A stretch of DNA of 64,000 nucleotides from Burkholderia lata (GTDB lineage: Bacteria; Pseudomonadota; Gammaproteobacteria; Burkholderiales; Burkholderiaceae). The notes below the pieces were generated by a model. That model was not told where the DNA came from. It searched no databases and saw only the letters and a list, made by a program, of their open reading frames with translations. Each line of letters begins with the position of its first letter. Within the stretch, counting starts at the first letter, position 1. The position numbers and the translations under genes were made by a program. Below are positions 42,199 through 50,756 of this stretch, piece by piece. The stretch is taken from contig NZ_CABVQK010000006.1 of NCBI RefSeq assembly GCF_902499335.1, forward strand, positions 124,001 through 188,000, written 5' to 3'.

Positions 42199-42858
42199 GT
42201 GAAAACGAGAGTGAACCAATGGGCAGCGGTCGCGGTGATGTGCGCCGCGAGTGCGCACGCGCAGGAGATCTACCTGCAGGGCGGCACGCAGGGCGTCGGC
42301 ATCGGCGCGGCCGTGAGCTTCAATTCGATGCTGGGTGCGCATGCGGACTTCAATGCGATCGACCTTTCGCATGACTTCACGGTGGCCGGCAATCGCTATC
42401 AGGACGACCTGAAGCTGCGCCAGGGCGGCCTGTACGCGGACATCTTTCCGTGGCGCGGCAGCGGCTTCCGGGCGACGCTCGGCCTGCGTTTCAACGACGA
42501 CGAAATTCGCGGCGTATCGGTGCCGACCAATGGGACTTACGTGTTCGGCGGCAAGCGTTATCCGGCGATGCCGGGGATGAACGCGGTGGCGGAAGCGCGC
42601 TATCCGACCGTGATGCCGTACTTCGGGATCGGCTACGGGCACCGGCCGGCGTCGAAAGGGCTGGGATTCGTCGCCGATCTCGGCGTGGCGTACGGGATAC
42701 CGAAATGTTCGTACACGCTGTCGCCGGAACTGGCGGCCGCGGTTGGGCCGGCGAAGAGCCAGATCCTTGTCGCGAGCGGGCTGGATTCGCTGCGGCAGGT
42801 GATGTCGCGCTATCGGTGGTACCCGGTGTTGCAGATCGGGATTTCGTATCGGTTCTGA
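42199..42858 (+). CDS. Outer-membrane beta-barrel-like protein
   Basis: 219 residues from GTG 42199 (GGAGG 5 nt upstream). Signal peptide (VNQWAAVAVMCAASAHAQ), then alternating strands typical of a small barrel: IYLQGGTQGVGIGAAVSFNS, LYADIFPWRGSGFRATLGLR, VMPYFGIGYGH and a terminal YPVLQIGISYRF ending in Phe, the outer-membrane insertion signature. Ligand and role are unknown. It lies in the non-steroid insert between blocks; an aromatic/steroid uptake role is imaginable but unsupported. Confidence 0.82.
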   Translation: MKTRVNQWAAVAVMCAASAHAQEIYLQGGTQGVGIGAAVSFNSMLGAHADFNAIDLSHDFTVAGNRYQDDLKLRQGGLYADIFPWRGSGFRATLGLRFNDDEIRGVSVPTNGTYVFGGKRYPAMPGMNAVAEARYPTVMPYFGIGYGHRPASKGLGFVADLGVAYGIPKCSYTLSPELAAAVGPAKSQILVASGLDSLRQVMSRYRWYPVLQIGISYRF

Positions 42859-43253
42859 GCGGTTGAGCTGGCGTTGCGCGTGCCGGGCGGGGGATTGCCG
42901 GCAGCGCCGATACGGGCGGGCACCGGGGGCTGGTGCGGCGGCTGACGGCTGTCGCGAGTACGGCGTGCGGCGGCGCTGAATGCCGCCGCCACGCTTCGAT
43001 CGGCGCGCGCCCGCGCAGGCGTTTCAGCGGTAAATGGCCGATCGGCCGTCTTTCCCGCCGTTCCGATCCGGCATACCTTTCAAACAGCAGTTCGACGTGT
43101 CGGGCGAGCAGCGCGCGCCGGGAGGATTCATGCGGCCCGTTGCCGGTCGCCGACGCCAACCACCGTCCTCCTTCCGTCAATGTCGGTGATAGCAATGATT
43201 GCAATTCGCAGTCGTGTCGCTATCATTGATATCAAACCTGGATGGAGGGAATC
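42859..43253. other. Gap before the toxin-antitoxin pair
   Basis: 395 bp without a gene. The first 320 bp are GC-rich and featureless to me. The last 70 bp become AT-rich and hold the nested inverted repeats at 43188-43229 and the antitoxin ribosome site GGAGGG. Confidence 0.5.
43188..43229. promoter_or_regulatory. Nested inverted repeats, probable FitA operator
   Basis: TGATAGC (43188-43194) pairs with GCTATCA (43220-43226), and CAATGAT (43194-43200) pairs with ATCATTG (43223-43229). The dyads lie 24 bp before the antitoxin start in an AT-rich patch and overlap a TATCAT -10-like element. Ribbon-helix-helix antitoxins of this class bind such repeats to repress their own operon. Confidence 0.65.
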
Positions 43254-43490
43254 ATGGCAAATCTACTGGTGCGTAACGTGGATGACAGTATCGTTCAGAG
43301 CCTGCGCGAGCAGGCTGCGGCAAATGGCAGGAGTGCCGAGGCCGAACATCGAGCCATTCTGGCCGATGCGCTTGGCCGGCCGAAGCGAAAGACATTTGCG
43401 CAAGTGCTGATGAGCATGCCCGATGTTGGCGACGACGCGGATTTTCAACGTGTTCAGGATTCCGGCGAGGCCAGGCGTGTATTTGATTGA
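43254..43490 (+). CDS. fitA: FitA-like ribbon-helix-helix antitoxin
   Basis: 78 residues from ATG 43254 (GGAGGG 5 nt upstream). N-terminal RHH DNA-binding part (ANLLVRNVDDSIVQSLREQA, then GRSAEAEHRAILADAL) and a C-terminal tail that should wrap the toxin (FAQVLMSMPDVGDDADFQRV). It overlaps the toxin gene by 14 bp, the common arrangement. Autoregulation through the upstream dyads is likely. Confidence 0.88.
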   Translation: MANLLVRNVDDSIVQSLREQAAANGRSAEAEHRAILADALGRPKRKTFAQVLMSMPDVGDDADFQRVQDSGEARRVFD

Positions 43491-43893
43491 TACGAACGTC
43501 ATCAGCGAAATCAGGAAGGGCAAGCGAACCAACCGTGGCGTGCGGGCGTTCTTCAGGCAGGCCGCGGCGGACGCAAGTCCGCTTTACCTGTCCGTCGTAA
43601 CGGTTGCTGAACTTCGCCGTGGCGTCGATCTGATCCGTCATCGCGGCGATCTCCCGCAGGCGTCGGCGCTCGAGGCCTGGATGGCGACCATCCTGTCCGG
43701 CTATGCGCCGAACATCCTGCCGGTCGACATCGAGATCAGCCAGATGTGGGGGCATTTGCGCGTGCCCGATCCAACGCACGAACTCGACAAGCTGATCGCG
43801 GCCACCGCGCTGATCAACGATCTCACCGTGGTGACGCGCAATGTCACGGATTTCGCCCGCACCGGCGTCAGGCTGCTGAACCCGTTCGACTGA
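43477..43893 (+). CDS. fitB: FitB/VapC-type PIN-domain toxin
   Basis: 138 residues from GTG 43477, with GCGAGG upstream; this is the normal FitB length. PIN nuclease acidic residues are visible: LIDTNVISE (first Asp), a middle Glu in VTVAELRRGVDL, and DKLIAATALINDLTVVTRNV TDF (last Asps). It should cut RNA, and is neutralised by the upstream antitoxin. As a maintenance module it may stabilise the inserted segment between steroid blocks. Confidence 0.9.
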   Translation: MYLIDTNVISEIRKGKRTNRGVRAFFRQAAADASPLYLSVVTVAELRRGVDLIRHRGDLPQASALEAWMATILSGYAPNILPVDIEISQMWGHLRVPDPTHELDKLIAATALINDLTVVTRNVTDFARTGVRLLNPFD

Positions 43894-44045
43894 CCCGGAT
43901 TGCCGCGCTGCGGCAACCCGCACCTGTTCCCTGTCCCCTCCCGCACGCCTAGCCCGTTCCGCCGGGCTTCCGCCTGCGCCCACGCCGCGCGAATTCCCCG
44001 CCGCCTCTCGTCCCAACAGACGATGTAACGCCACCCCCGACCGGC

Positions 44046-44074
44046 CAGAATCCTTTCACGAACAACGGATTCTG
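44046..44074. promoter_or_regulatory. 8-bp inverted repeat before the extradiol dioxygenase gene
   Basis: CAGAATCC (44046-44053) and GGATTCTG (44067-44074) are perfect arms with a 13-bp spacer, immediately before the ribosome site GGAGGAGG and 19 bp from the start of block 2. Good candidate operator for the 19-kb operon. It differs from the GTCCG dyads of block 1. Confidence 0.55.
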
Positions 44075-44092
44075 AACCAGGAGGAGGCCGAC

Positions 44093-44989
44093 ATGATCGA
44101 TGTCCGTGCGCTTGGCTATGTCGTCGTCGAGGCGACGCGCGTCGATGCGTGGCGCCGCTACGCGGAAGACGTGCTGGGCATGCAGGCGCTCGATGCGCCC
44201 GACGGCGCGCTGTACCTGAAGATGGACGAGCGCGATTTCCGCTACGTGATCGTTCCCGGCTCGACCGACCGCTATTTCGCATCGGGCTGGGAACTGCCCG
44301 ACGGCGTGGCGTTCGACGCCGCGCTTGCGGCACTGCAGCGTGCGGGCGTCGAGCCGGTGCGCGCGACCCGCGACGAAGCCGCGCTGCGCCGCGTGCAGGC
44401 GATGGCGTGGTGCACCGACCCGTCCGGCAACCGCCACGAGCTGTACTGGGGCGCGCGCTGCGACTTCCGCCGCTTCGTGTCGCCGCTGGGCGTCTCGCAC
44501 TTCGTCACCGGCGACATGGGCCTCGGCCACGCGGTGCTGCCCGCGCCGCAGTTCGACGCGACCGACGCATTCGTGCGCGGCGTGCTCGGCTTCGAGCTGT
44601 CCGACATCTTTCGCGTGAAGTTCACGCCCGATCCGGCGGAACCCGAGAAGCGCATCCACTTCATGCACTGCCGCAACGCGCGCCATCACAGCCTCGCGCT
44701 GTTCGAGATGGCCGTGCCGTCGGGCTGCGTGCACGTGATGGCCGAGGTCGACTCGATGGACGAAGTGGGCCGCGCGCTCGACCGCGTGGCTGCGCACGAC
44801 GTGAAGATGTCCGCGACGCTCGGTCGTCACTGCAACGACCAGATGATCTCTTTCTACATGAAGACCCCCGGCGGCTTCGATCTCGAATACGGCTTCGGCG
44901 GCCTCACGGTCGACTGGTCGAAGCACGCGGTGTTCGAGGCCACGAAGGTGAGCCAGTGGGGCCACGATTTCAGCATCGGATACCGGTAA
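44093..44989 (+). CDS. hsaC: Extradiol dioxygenase, HsaC/TesB type
   Basis: 298 residues, two-domain BphC-class enzyme. Iron ligands match BphC numbering closely: H146 (GLGHAVL), H214 (GCVHVMAEV) and E265 (FDLEYGFGG); the catalytic His is H199 (ARHHSLALF) and Tyr255 is in place. It cleaves the catechol ring of 3,4-DHSA beside the hydroxyl (meta). It has a strong ribosome site and an upstream dyad and starts block 2. Biphenyl-type catechols are alternative substrates, but the Ipd genes that follow favour steroids. Confidence 0.88.
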   Translation: MIDVRALGYVVVEATRVDAWRRYAEDVLGMQALDAPDGALYLKMDERDFRYVIVPGSTDRYFASGWELPDGVAFDAALAALQRAGVEPVRATRDEAALRRVQAMAWCTDPSGNRHELYWGARCDFRRFVSPLGVSHFVTGDMGLGHAVLPAPQFDATDAFVRGVLGFELSDIFRVKFTPDPAEPEKRIHFMHCRNARHHSLALFEMAVPSGCVHVMAEVDSMDEVGRALDRVAAHDVKMSATLGRHCNDQMISFYMKTPGGFDLEYGFGGLTVDWSKHAVFEATKVSQWGHDFSIGYR

Positions 44990-44998
44990 GCCAGCACG

Positions 44999-45892
44999 AT
45001 GACGATGAAACCTCTCGACAAGACGATGTCCGCGCGCGACGTGGTCGCGCAACTCGCCGACGGCATGACGATCGGCATCGGCGGATGGGGGCCGCGGCGC
45101 AAGCCGATGGCGCTGGTGCGCGAGATCGCGCGCTCGACCCTGAAGGACCTGACGATCGTCGCGTACGGCGGCGCCGATGTCGGCCTGCTGTGCGCGGCCG
45201 GAAAGGTGCGCAAGGTGGTGTTCGGCTTCGTGTCGCTCGACGTGATTCCGCTCGAACCGCATTTCCGCCGGGCCCGTGAGCAGGGCCGCGTCGACGTGCT
45301 CGAACTCGACGAAGGGATGTTGCAGCTCGGCCTGCGCGCGGCCGCCGCGCGCCTGCCGTTCCTGCCGACCCGCGCCGGGCTCGGCACGGCGCTGCTCGAT
45401 CACGCGCCGCAACTGCGCACGGTGCAATCGCCGTACGACGACGGCGAGACGCTGCTCGCGATGCCCGCGATCGAACTCGACGTCGCGCTGCTGCACGTGA
45501 ACGCGGCCGACCGGATGGGCAACACGCGCATCGACGGCCCCGATCCGTTCTTCGACGCGTGGATGGCGCGTGCCGCGCAGCGTTGCTACGTGTCGGCGGA
45601 AACGGTCGACGCATCGCTCGCGAGCGAAGACCTCGACGCCGCCAAACGCAACCCGTTCGAGCGCTCGCTCGTCACCGGCGTCGTGCAGGCGCCGGGCGGC
45701 GCGCACCCGACGTCGTGCGGGCCGGCCTACGGCTGGGACCTGCCGCACCTGCGCGCGTACTGCGCCAGCGCGGAAGACGACGCGAAAACGACGGCGTACC
45801 TGCGCGACGTGGTGGGCCAGGACGAACGCCAGTACCTCGAAGGCGTCGGCGGGCTGTCGCACGTGACGACGCTGCCGTTGCCGATTCTGTAA
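44999..45892 (+). CDS. ipdA: CoA-transferase-fold subunit alpha, IpdA
   Basis: 297 residues of the CoA-transferase family I alpha subunit: MTIGIGGWGPRRKPMALVRE, LTIVAYGGADVGLLCAAGKV, PYDDGETLLAMPAIELDVAL and DRMGNTRIDGPDPFFDAWMA. With the next gene it resembles IpdAB (ScdL1L2 in Comamonas), which hydrolytically opens ring C/D of COCHEA-CoA rather than transferring CoA. The subunits are adjacent, 10 bp apart, and lie beside EchA20 and IpdC homologues. Confidence 0.88.
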   Translation: MTMKPLDKTMSARDVVAQLADGMTIGIGGWGPRRKPMALVREIARSTLKDLTIVAYGGADVGLLCAAGKVRKVVFGFVSLDVIPLEPHFRRAREQGRVDVLELDEGMLQLGLRAAAARLPFLPTRAGLGTALLDHAPQLRTVQSPYDDGETLLAMPAIELDVALLHVNAADRMGNTRIDGPDPFFDAWMARAAQRCYVSAETVDASLASEDLDAAKRNPFERSLVTGVVQAPGGAHPTSCGPAYGWDLPHLRAYCASAEDDAKTTAYLRDVVGQDERQYLEGVGGLSHVTTLPLPIL

Positions 45893-45902
45893 AGGAGCGC
45901 CT

Positions 45903-46700
45903 GTGAGCGAATCTCTCGACCATTCCCTCGCGGAACTGATGATCGTCGCGTCCGCGCGACTCTGGCGCGACGACGGCGAAGTGCTGGCGACCGGCATCGG
46001 CACGGGCCCGCGGCTCGCGGCCGGCCTCGCGCGGCTCGCGTACAACAACGGGCTGATGCTGACCGACGGCGAAGCGTATCTCGTCGAGGAGCCGGTGCCG
46101 CTCGGCCCGCGCCCCGACGGCTATCGCGTGAAGGCGAGCGGCTGGATGACCTACGAGCGCGTGTTCGACTGCCTGTGGCACGGCCGCCGTCATGCGCTCG
46201 TGATGCCGACACAGATCGACCGTTTCGGCCAGGCCAACATCTCGTGGCTCGGCGACGACTATGCGCGTCCGAAAACCCAACTGCTCGGCGCGCGCGGCTT
46301 CCCCGGCAACACGACGAACCACGCGAACTCGTTCTTCGTCAGCGGCCACGGCAAGCGCACGTTCGTCGAACGCGAAGTCGACATGGTGTGCACGGTCGGC
46401 TACAACCCGGCGCGCCGGCTGCCCGGGATGAAGACTTTCGTCGACCTGCGCAGCATCGTCACCGATCTGTGCGTGATGGACTTTGGCGGCCCGGACCACG
46501 CGATCCGCGTGCGTTCGCTGCATCCGGGCGTGAGCTTCGACGAGGTGCAGGACGCAACGGGCTTCCCGCTGATCGCTGCGCCCGACCTCGGCACGACGGC
46601 CCCGCCGAACGCGGAAGACCTGCGCATCGTGCGCGCGCTCGATCCGCACAACCTGCGCGCGACGATCGTGCGCAACAATCCGGCGCCGCGCCGGGGATGA
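45903..46700 (+). CDS. ipdB: CoA-transferase-fold subunit beta, IpdB
   Basis: 265 residues, the partner of IpdA. Features: NNGLMLTDGEAYLVEEPVPL, QIDRFGQANISWLGDDYARP, ARGFPGNTTNHANSFFVSGH and FVERVEVDMVCTVGYN-like REVDMVCTVGYNPARRLPGM. Together the subunits form the hydrolase that cleaves the last steroid ring. It is in the same frame set as the following hydratase, 8 bp before its start. Confidence 0.88.
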   Translation: MSESLDHSLAELMIVASARLWRDDGEVLATGIGTGPRLAAGLARLAYNNGLMLTDGEAYLVEEPVPLGPRPDGYRVKASGWMTYERVFDCLWHGRRHALVMPTQIDRFGQANISWLGDDYARPKTQLLGARGFPGNTTNHANSFFVSGHGKRTFVEREVDMVCTVGYNPARRLPGMKTFVDLRSIVTDLCVMDFGGPDHAIRVRSLHPGVSFDEVQDATGFPLIAAPDLGTTAPPNAEDLRIVRALDPHNLRATIVRNNPAPRRG

Positions 46701-46708
46701 GGTCAGAC

Positions 46709-47635
46709 ATGGAAGCGACCCAGGTGACCTTCGGCGACGGTGTCGTCGACTACGCGGTCGAAGGCGGCATCGCGACGATCACGATGAACCGCCCCGAGTA
46801 TCACAACGCGCAGAACTCGAAGATGACGTATGCGCTCGACGCGGCGTTCCGGCGCGCGGCGCACGACGACGCGGTGAAGGCGATCGTGCTCGCGGGCGCC
46901 GGCAAGCATTTCTCGGCGGGCCACGACATCGGCACGCCGGGCCGCGACATCCACGAGTCGTTCGACCGCGCATCGCTGTGGTACGACCACGTCGACAAGG
47001 AAGGCGGCGAATTCCTCTATGCGCGCGAGCAGGAGGTGTACCTCGGAATGTGCCGGCGCTGGCGTGACCTGCCGAAGCCGACGATCGCGATGGTGCAGGG
47101 CGCGTGCATCGCCGGCGGGCTGATGCTCGCGTGGGTGTGCGATCTGATCGTCGCGTCGGAGGATGCGTTCTTTGCCGATCCGGTCGTGCGGATGGGGATT
47201 CCGGGCGTCGAGTATTTCGCGCATGCGTACGAGCTGAACCCCCGCATCGCGAAGGAGTTCCTGTTCCTCGGCGAGCGGATGCCGGCCGAGCGCGCGTACC
47301 AGATGGGGATGGTCAACCGCGTGGTGCCGCGCGAGCGGCTGCACGACGCGACCTACGCGATCGCCGCGAAGATCGCGACGATGCCGCGCCTCGGGCTCAC
47401 GCTGACGAAGCAGGCACTGAATCACGTCGAGGAGCTGCAGGGCAAGCGCGCGGCGATGGATGCGGCATTCGCGTGGCATCACTTTGCGCATGCGCACAAC
47501 GAGCTGGTGAGCGGCGACCGCCTCGGCGGCTACGACGCGCGCAGCATGGCCAGCTCGCAGCGCCAGCCGAACGGCGCGGACCGTAGCGACGCGCAGACGC
47601 AGGCACCGGTCGCCGTCAACGGAGCCGCCGCATGA
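46709..47635 (+). CDS. Enoyl-CoA hydratase/isomerase family protein
   Basis: 308 residues from ATG 46709, GAGG 6 nt upstream. Crotonase fold: GIATITMNRPEYHNAQNSKM, IVLAGAGKHFSAGHDIGTPG (oxyanion loop), KPTIAMVQGACIAGGLMLAW and GMVNRVVPRERLHDAT. It is longer than EchA20, with an extra 45-residue C-terminus, and is a second hydratase for side-chain beta-oxidation of HIP-CoA or its products. Exact substrate unknown. Stop overlaps ipdC by ATGA. Confidence 0.88.
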   Translation: MEATQVTFGDGVVDYAVEGGIATITMNRPEYHNAQNSKMTYALDAAFRRAAHDDAVKAIVLAGAGKHFSAGHDIGTPGRDIHESFDRASLWYDHVDKEGGEFLYAREQEVYLGMCRRWRDLPKPTIAMVQGACIAGGLMLAWVCDLIVASEDAFFADPVVRMGIPGVEYFAHAYELNPRIAKEFLFLGERMPAERAYQMGMVNRVVPRERLHDATYAIAAKIATMPRLGLTLTKQALNHVEELQGKRAAMDAAFAWHHFAHAHNELVSGDRLGGYDARSMASSQRQPNGADRSDAQTQAPVAVNGAAA

Positions 47636-48720
47636 GCACGACGCTGCATACGCCCTTGTGCGACCTGCTCGGCTGTCGCTACCCGATCGTGCAGACCGCG
47701 ATGGGCTGGGTGGCCGATGCGCGGCTCGTCGCGGCCACCAGCAACGCCGGCGGCTTCGGCTTCCTGGCCGGCGCGACACTCGAACCCGAGCAGGTCGAGG
47801 CCGAGATCCTGAAAGTGAAGTCGCTGACCGACCAGCCGTTCGGCATCAACTTCCACATGTTCCAGAAGAACGCGCAGCAGGTCGTCGAGCTGGCGATCAA
47901 GCACAGGCTGCGCGCGGTGAGCTATGGCCGCGGGCCCGATGCGAAGACGATCCGCCGCTTCAAGGATGCCGGCATCGTCTGCATGCCGACCGTCGGCGCG
48001 CCGAAGCATGCGGCCAAGGCGGTCGAACTCGGCGCGGACATCGTGACGGTGCAGGGCGCGGAAGGCGGCGGCCACACCGGCTCGGTGCCGACCACGCTGC
48101 TGCTGCCGAAGGTGCTCGACGCGGTGCGGGTGCCGGTGGTCGCGGCCGGCGGTTTCTTCGACGGGCGCGGGCTGGCCGCCGCGCTGGCGTATGGTGCGGC
48201 CGGCATCGCGATGGGCACGCGCTTCCTGATGAGCGCCGAATCGCCGGTGCCGCGCGAGACGCTCGAGCGTTACGTCGCGGTCGGCGACCCGGCCCGGATC
48301 CGCGTATCGGACGCACTCGACGGGCTGCCGCAACGAATGATCGACAACCCGTATCTGCTGAAGCTCGAACGCTTCGGCCCGCTGCGCCGCACGTGGTTCG
48401 CGCTGAAGACCGCCGAAGCGTGGCGGCGCCAGAACGGGCTGAGCACCAGCGACATGCTCGGCCTCGCGATCAAGGCGCTTCGCTCGCACGACTACACCGC
48501 GAGCCAGACGCTGATGGCGGCGAACGCGCCGTTCCTGATCCAGCGCGCGATCGTCGAAGGCCGCCCGGATGAAGGCGTGCTGCCGAGCGGCCAGGCGGCC
48601 GCGATGATCGGTGCGATCGAATCATGCGACGCATTGATCGCGCGGATCGTCGCGGAAGCCGGCGAGCGGCTCGACGCGCTGGCGGCGATGCGCGGCACGC
48701 CGGCCGCACAGGCCGCGTGA
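47632..48720 (+). CDS. ipdC: IpdC-like flavin reductase (nitronate monooxygenase fold)
   Basis: 362 residues of the NMO/2-nitropropane dioxygenase-like TIM barrel with FMN contacts: RYPIVQTAMGWVADARLVAA, SNAGGFGFLAGATL, VQGAEGGGHTGSVPTTLLLP, VVAAGGFFDGRGLAAALAYG and GIAMGTRFLMSAESP. In steroid degraders the IpdC member is an oxidoreductase needed for C/D-ring intermediates. Context (ipdAB, echA20, fadE, fadA6) matches the mycobacterial kstR2 regulon. Translation coupled to the preceding hydratase. Confidence 0.88.
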   Translation: MSTTLHTPLCDLLGCRYPIVQTAMGWVADARLVAATSNAGGFGFLAGATLEPEQVEAEILKVKSLTDQPFGINFHMFQKNAQQVVELAIKHRLRAVSYGRGPDAKTIRRFKDAGIVCMPTVGAPKHAAKAVELGADIVTVQGAEGGGHTGSVPTTLLLPKVLDAVRVPVVAAGGFFDGRGLAAALAYGAAGIAMGTRFLMSAESPVPRETLERYVAVGDPARIRVSDALDGLPQRMIDNPYLLKLERFGPLRRTWFALKTAEAWRRQNGLSTSDMLGLAIKALRSHDYTASQTLMAANAPFLIQRAIVEGRPDEGVLPSGQAAAMIGAIESCDALIARIVAEAGERLDALAAMRGTPAAQAA

Positions 48721-48745
48721 ACACAATCACAGGGAGGCAGACGAG

Positions 48746-49555
48746 ATGACAGCATCCAACCAACCGGCCGGCGCGACGCCGTTCCGGATCGATCGCGCCG
48801 ACGGCATCGCCGAACTGGTGATCGCCCATCCGCCCGTGAACGCGCTTGACGCGCAGGGCTGGCACGCGCTCTCGCACGCGCTCGATGCGCTCGGCGAGGA
48901 CGACGACGTGCGCGTGATCGTCGTGCGCGGCGAAGGGCGCGGCTTCTGCGCGGGCGTCGACATCAAGGAACTGGCCGCGCATCCGGAGCGAATCGTGGCG
49001 GTCAATGCAGGCAACTACGAGACGTTTCGCGCGGTGCACCGCAACCCGAAGCCGGTGATCGCGGCCGTGCACGGCTTCGTGCTCGGCGGCGGGATCGGCA
49101 TCTGCGGCGCGGCGGACATCGTCGTCGCGGCCGACTGCGCGCGCTTCGGCGTGCCCGAGATCGACCGCGGCGCGATGGGCGGCGGCGCGCATCTGCAGCG
49201 GCTGTTCGGCGTGCAGAAGGTGCGCGCGATGTACTTCACCGGCGACATGATCGACGCGGCCGAAGCGTACCGGCTCGGCGCGGTCGAGCAGGTCGTGACG
49301 CGCGACACGCTGCGCGACGCGGCTCTCGCGATCGCCCGCAAGATCGCCGAGAAGAGCCCGGCGATGGTGCGGCTCGCGAAGGAGGCGCTGAACGGCGTCG
49401 AGGACGGCGATCTCGAGGACAAGTACCGCTGGGAGCAGGGTTTCACGCTACAGGCGTACATGACGAACGACTCGACGGAGGCGCGCGCCGCGTTCGTCGA
49501 GAAGCGCGACGCGCGTTTCGACGCGCAGGCAACCGCCGAGGAGGCACGCGCATGA
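48746..49555 (+). CDS. echA20: EchA20-like ring-cleaving hydrolase
   Basis: 269 residues. Crotonase with segments very like EchA20: VRGEGRGFCAGVDIKELAAH, RAVHRNPKPVIAAVHGFVLG, FGVPEIDRGAMGGGAHLQRL and KYRWEQGFTLQAY. EchA20 hydrolyses ring D of HIEC-CoA to COCHEA-CoA. It precedes the FadE31-like gene with an ATGA overlap. The other hydratase in the window (46709) lacks these ring-specific features. Confidence 0.9.
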   Translation: MTASNQPAGATPFRIDRADGIAELVIAHPPVNALDAQGWHALSHALDALGEDDDVRVIVVRGEGRGFCAGVDIKELAAHPERIVAVNAGNYETFRAVHRNPKPVIAAVHGFVLGGGIGICGAADIVVAADCARFGVPEIDRGAMGGGAHLQRLFGVQKVRAMYFTGDMIDAAEAYRLGAVEQVVTRDTLRDAALAIARKIAEKSPAMVRLAKEALNGVEDGDLEDKYRWEQGFTLQAYMTNDSTEARAAFVEKRDARFDAQATAEEARA

Positions 49556-50721
49556 ACCTGACCTATACGCCAAAGCAACAGGCGTTCCGCGCGGAGATCC
49601 GCGAATGGCTCGCCGCGCACGTGCCGCGCGAGCGGCTGCCGAGCTTCGACACCGAGGAAGGCTTCGCCGCGCACCGTGAATGGGAGCGCACGCTGCACTC
49701 GGGCCGCTGGAGCATGGTCACGTGGCCGCGCGAACTCGGCGGGCGCGGCTGCGACCTGATCGAGTGGCTGATCTTCGAGGAAGAGTACTGGCGCGCCGAC
49801 GCGCCGATGCGCGTGAACCAGAACGGCATCTTCCTGCTCGGCCCGACGCTGATGGATTTCGGCACGCCGGAGCAGAAGGCGCGCTTCCTGCCCGCGATGG
49901 CGGCCGGCGAGCACGTGTGGGCGCAGGGCTGGTCGGAGCCGAACGCAGGCTCGGACATGGCCGCGATCCGCACGACGGCCACCCGCATCGGCGACGAATA
50001 CGTGCTGAACGGCCAGAAGATCTGGTCGACGCGCGCGGTGTGGGCCGACTGGCTGTTCGGCCTGTTCCGCAGCGATCCCGAATCGTCGCGCCACCACGGG
50101 CTCACGTTCCTGATGGTGCCGCTGTGCGCGCCGGGCATCACGGTGCGGCCGATCCGCCAGCTGAACGGGCAGACGGGCTTCGCGGAAATCTTCTTCGACG
50201 ACGTGCGCGTGCCGGTCGAGAACCGGCTTGCGGCCGAAGGCGCGGGCTGGCAGGTCGCGATGGCGACGGCCGGGTTCGAGCGTGGGCTGATGCTGCGTTC
50301 GCCGGCACGGTTCCAGCGCACCGCGCAGGCGTTGCGCGACCTGTATCTCGCTCACCGCGACAGCGCGGACCGCGATCCGACGCTGCGCGAACGCGTGGTG
50401 CAGGCGTGGATGGATGCGCAGGCGTATGCGCTGTCGACCTACGCGACGGCGAGCCGGCTGCTGAAGGGCGGCCATATCGGCGCGGAGTCGAGCACCAACA
50501 AGGTGTTCTGGTCGGAGCTCGACCTGCGCATGCACCAGACCGCGCTCGACATCCTCGGCGCGCACGGCGAGGTCGTCCCGCAGACGGCCGCGCAGCACGC
50601 GACGCTCGGCCACTGGCTCGACGGCTTCCTGTTCGCGCAGGCCGGCACGATCTACGCGGGCACCAACGAGATCCAGCGCAACATCGTCGCCGAACGGATG
50701 CTCGGCATGCCGCGCGCGTAA
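49552..50721 (+). CDS. fadE31: FadE31-like acyl-CoA dehydrogenase (large subunit)
   Basis: 389 residues. Acyl-CoA dehydrogenase motifs: HSGRWSMVTWPRELGGRGCD, LIFEEEYWRADAPMRVNQNG, AQGWSEPNAGSDMAAIRTTA, NGQKIWSTRAVWADWLFGLF and the C-terminal FAQAGTIYAGTNEIQRNIVA. It resembles mycobacterial FadE31 of the C/D-ring pathway. The next gene encodes a shorter dehydrogenase, so an alpha2beta2 heteromer is likely, as found for several steroid FadEs. Confidence 0.88.
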   Translation: MNLTYTPKQQAFRAEIREWLAAHVPRERLPSFDTEEGFAAHREWERTLHSGRWSMVTWPRELGGRGCDLIEWLIFEEEYWRADAPMRVNQNGIFLLGPTLMDFGTPEQKARFLPAMAAGEHVWAQGWSEPNAGSDMAAIRTTATRIGDEYVLNGQKIWSTRAVWADWLFGLFRSDPESSRHHGLTFLMVPLCAPGITVRPIRQLNGQTGFAEIFFDDVRVPVENRLAAEGAGWQVAMATAGFERGLMLRSPARFQRTAQALRDLYLAHRDSADRDPTLRERVVQAWMDAQAYALSTYATASRLLKGGHIGAESSTNKVFWSELDLRMHQTALDILGAHGEVVPQTAAQHATLGHWLDGFLFAQAGTIYAGTNEIQRNIVAERMLGMPRA

Positions 50722-50756
50722 GCGCGCCGGCGCCACCCTTACAGAACGGACATCGT

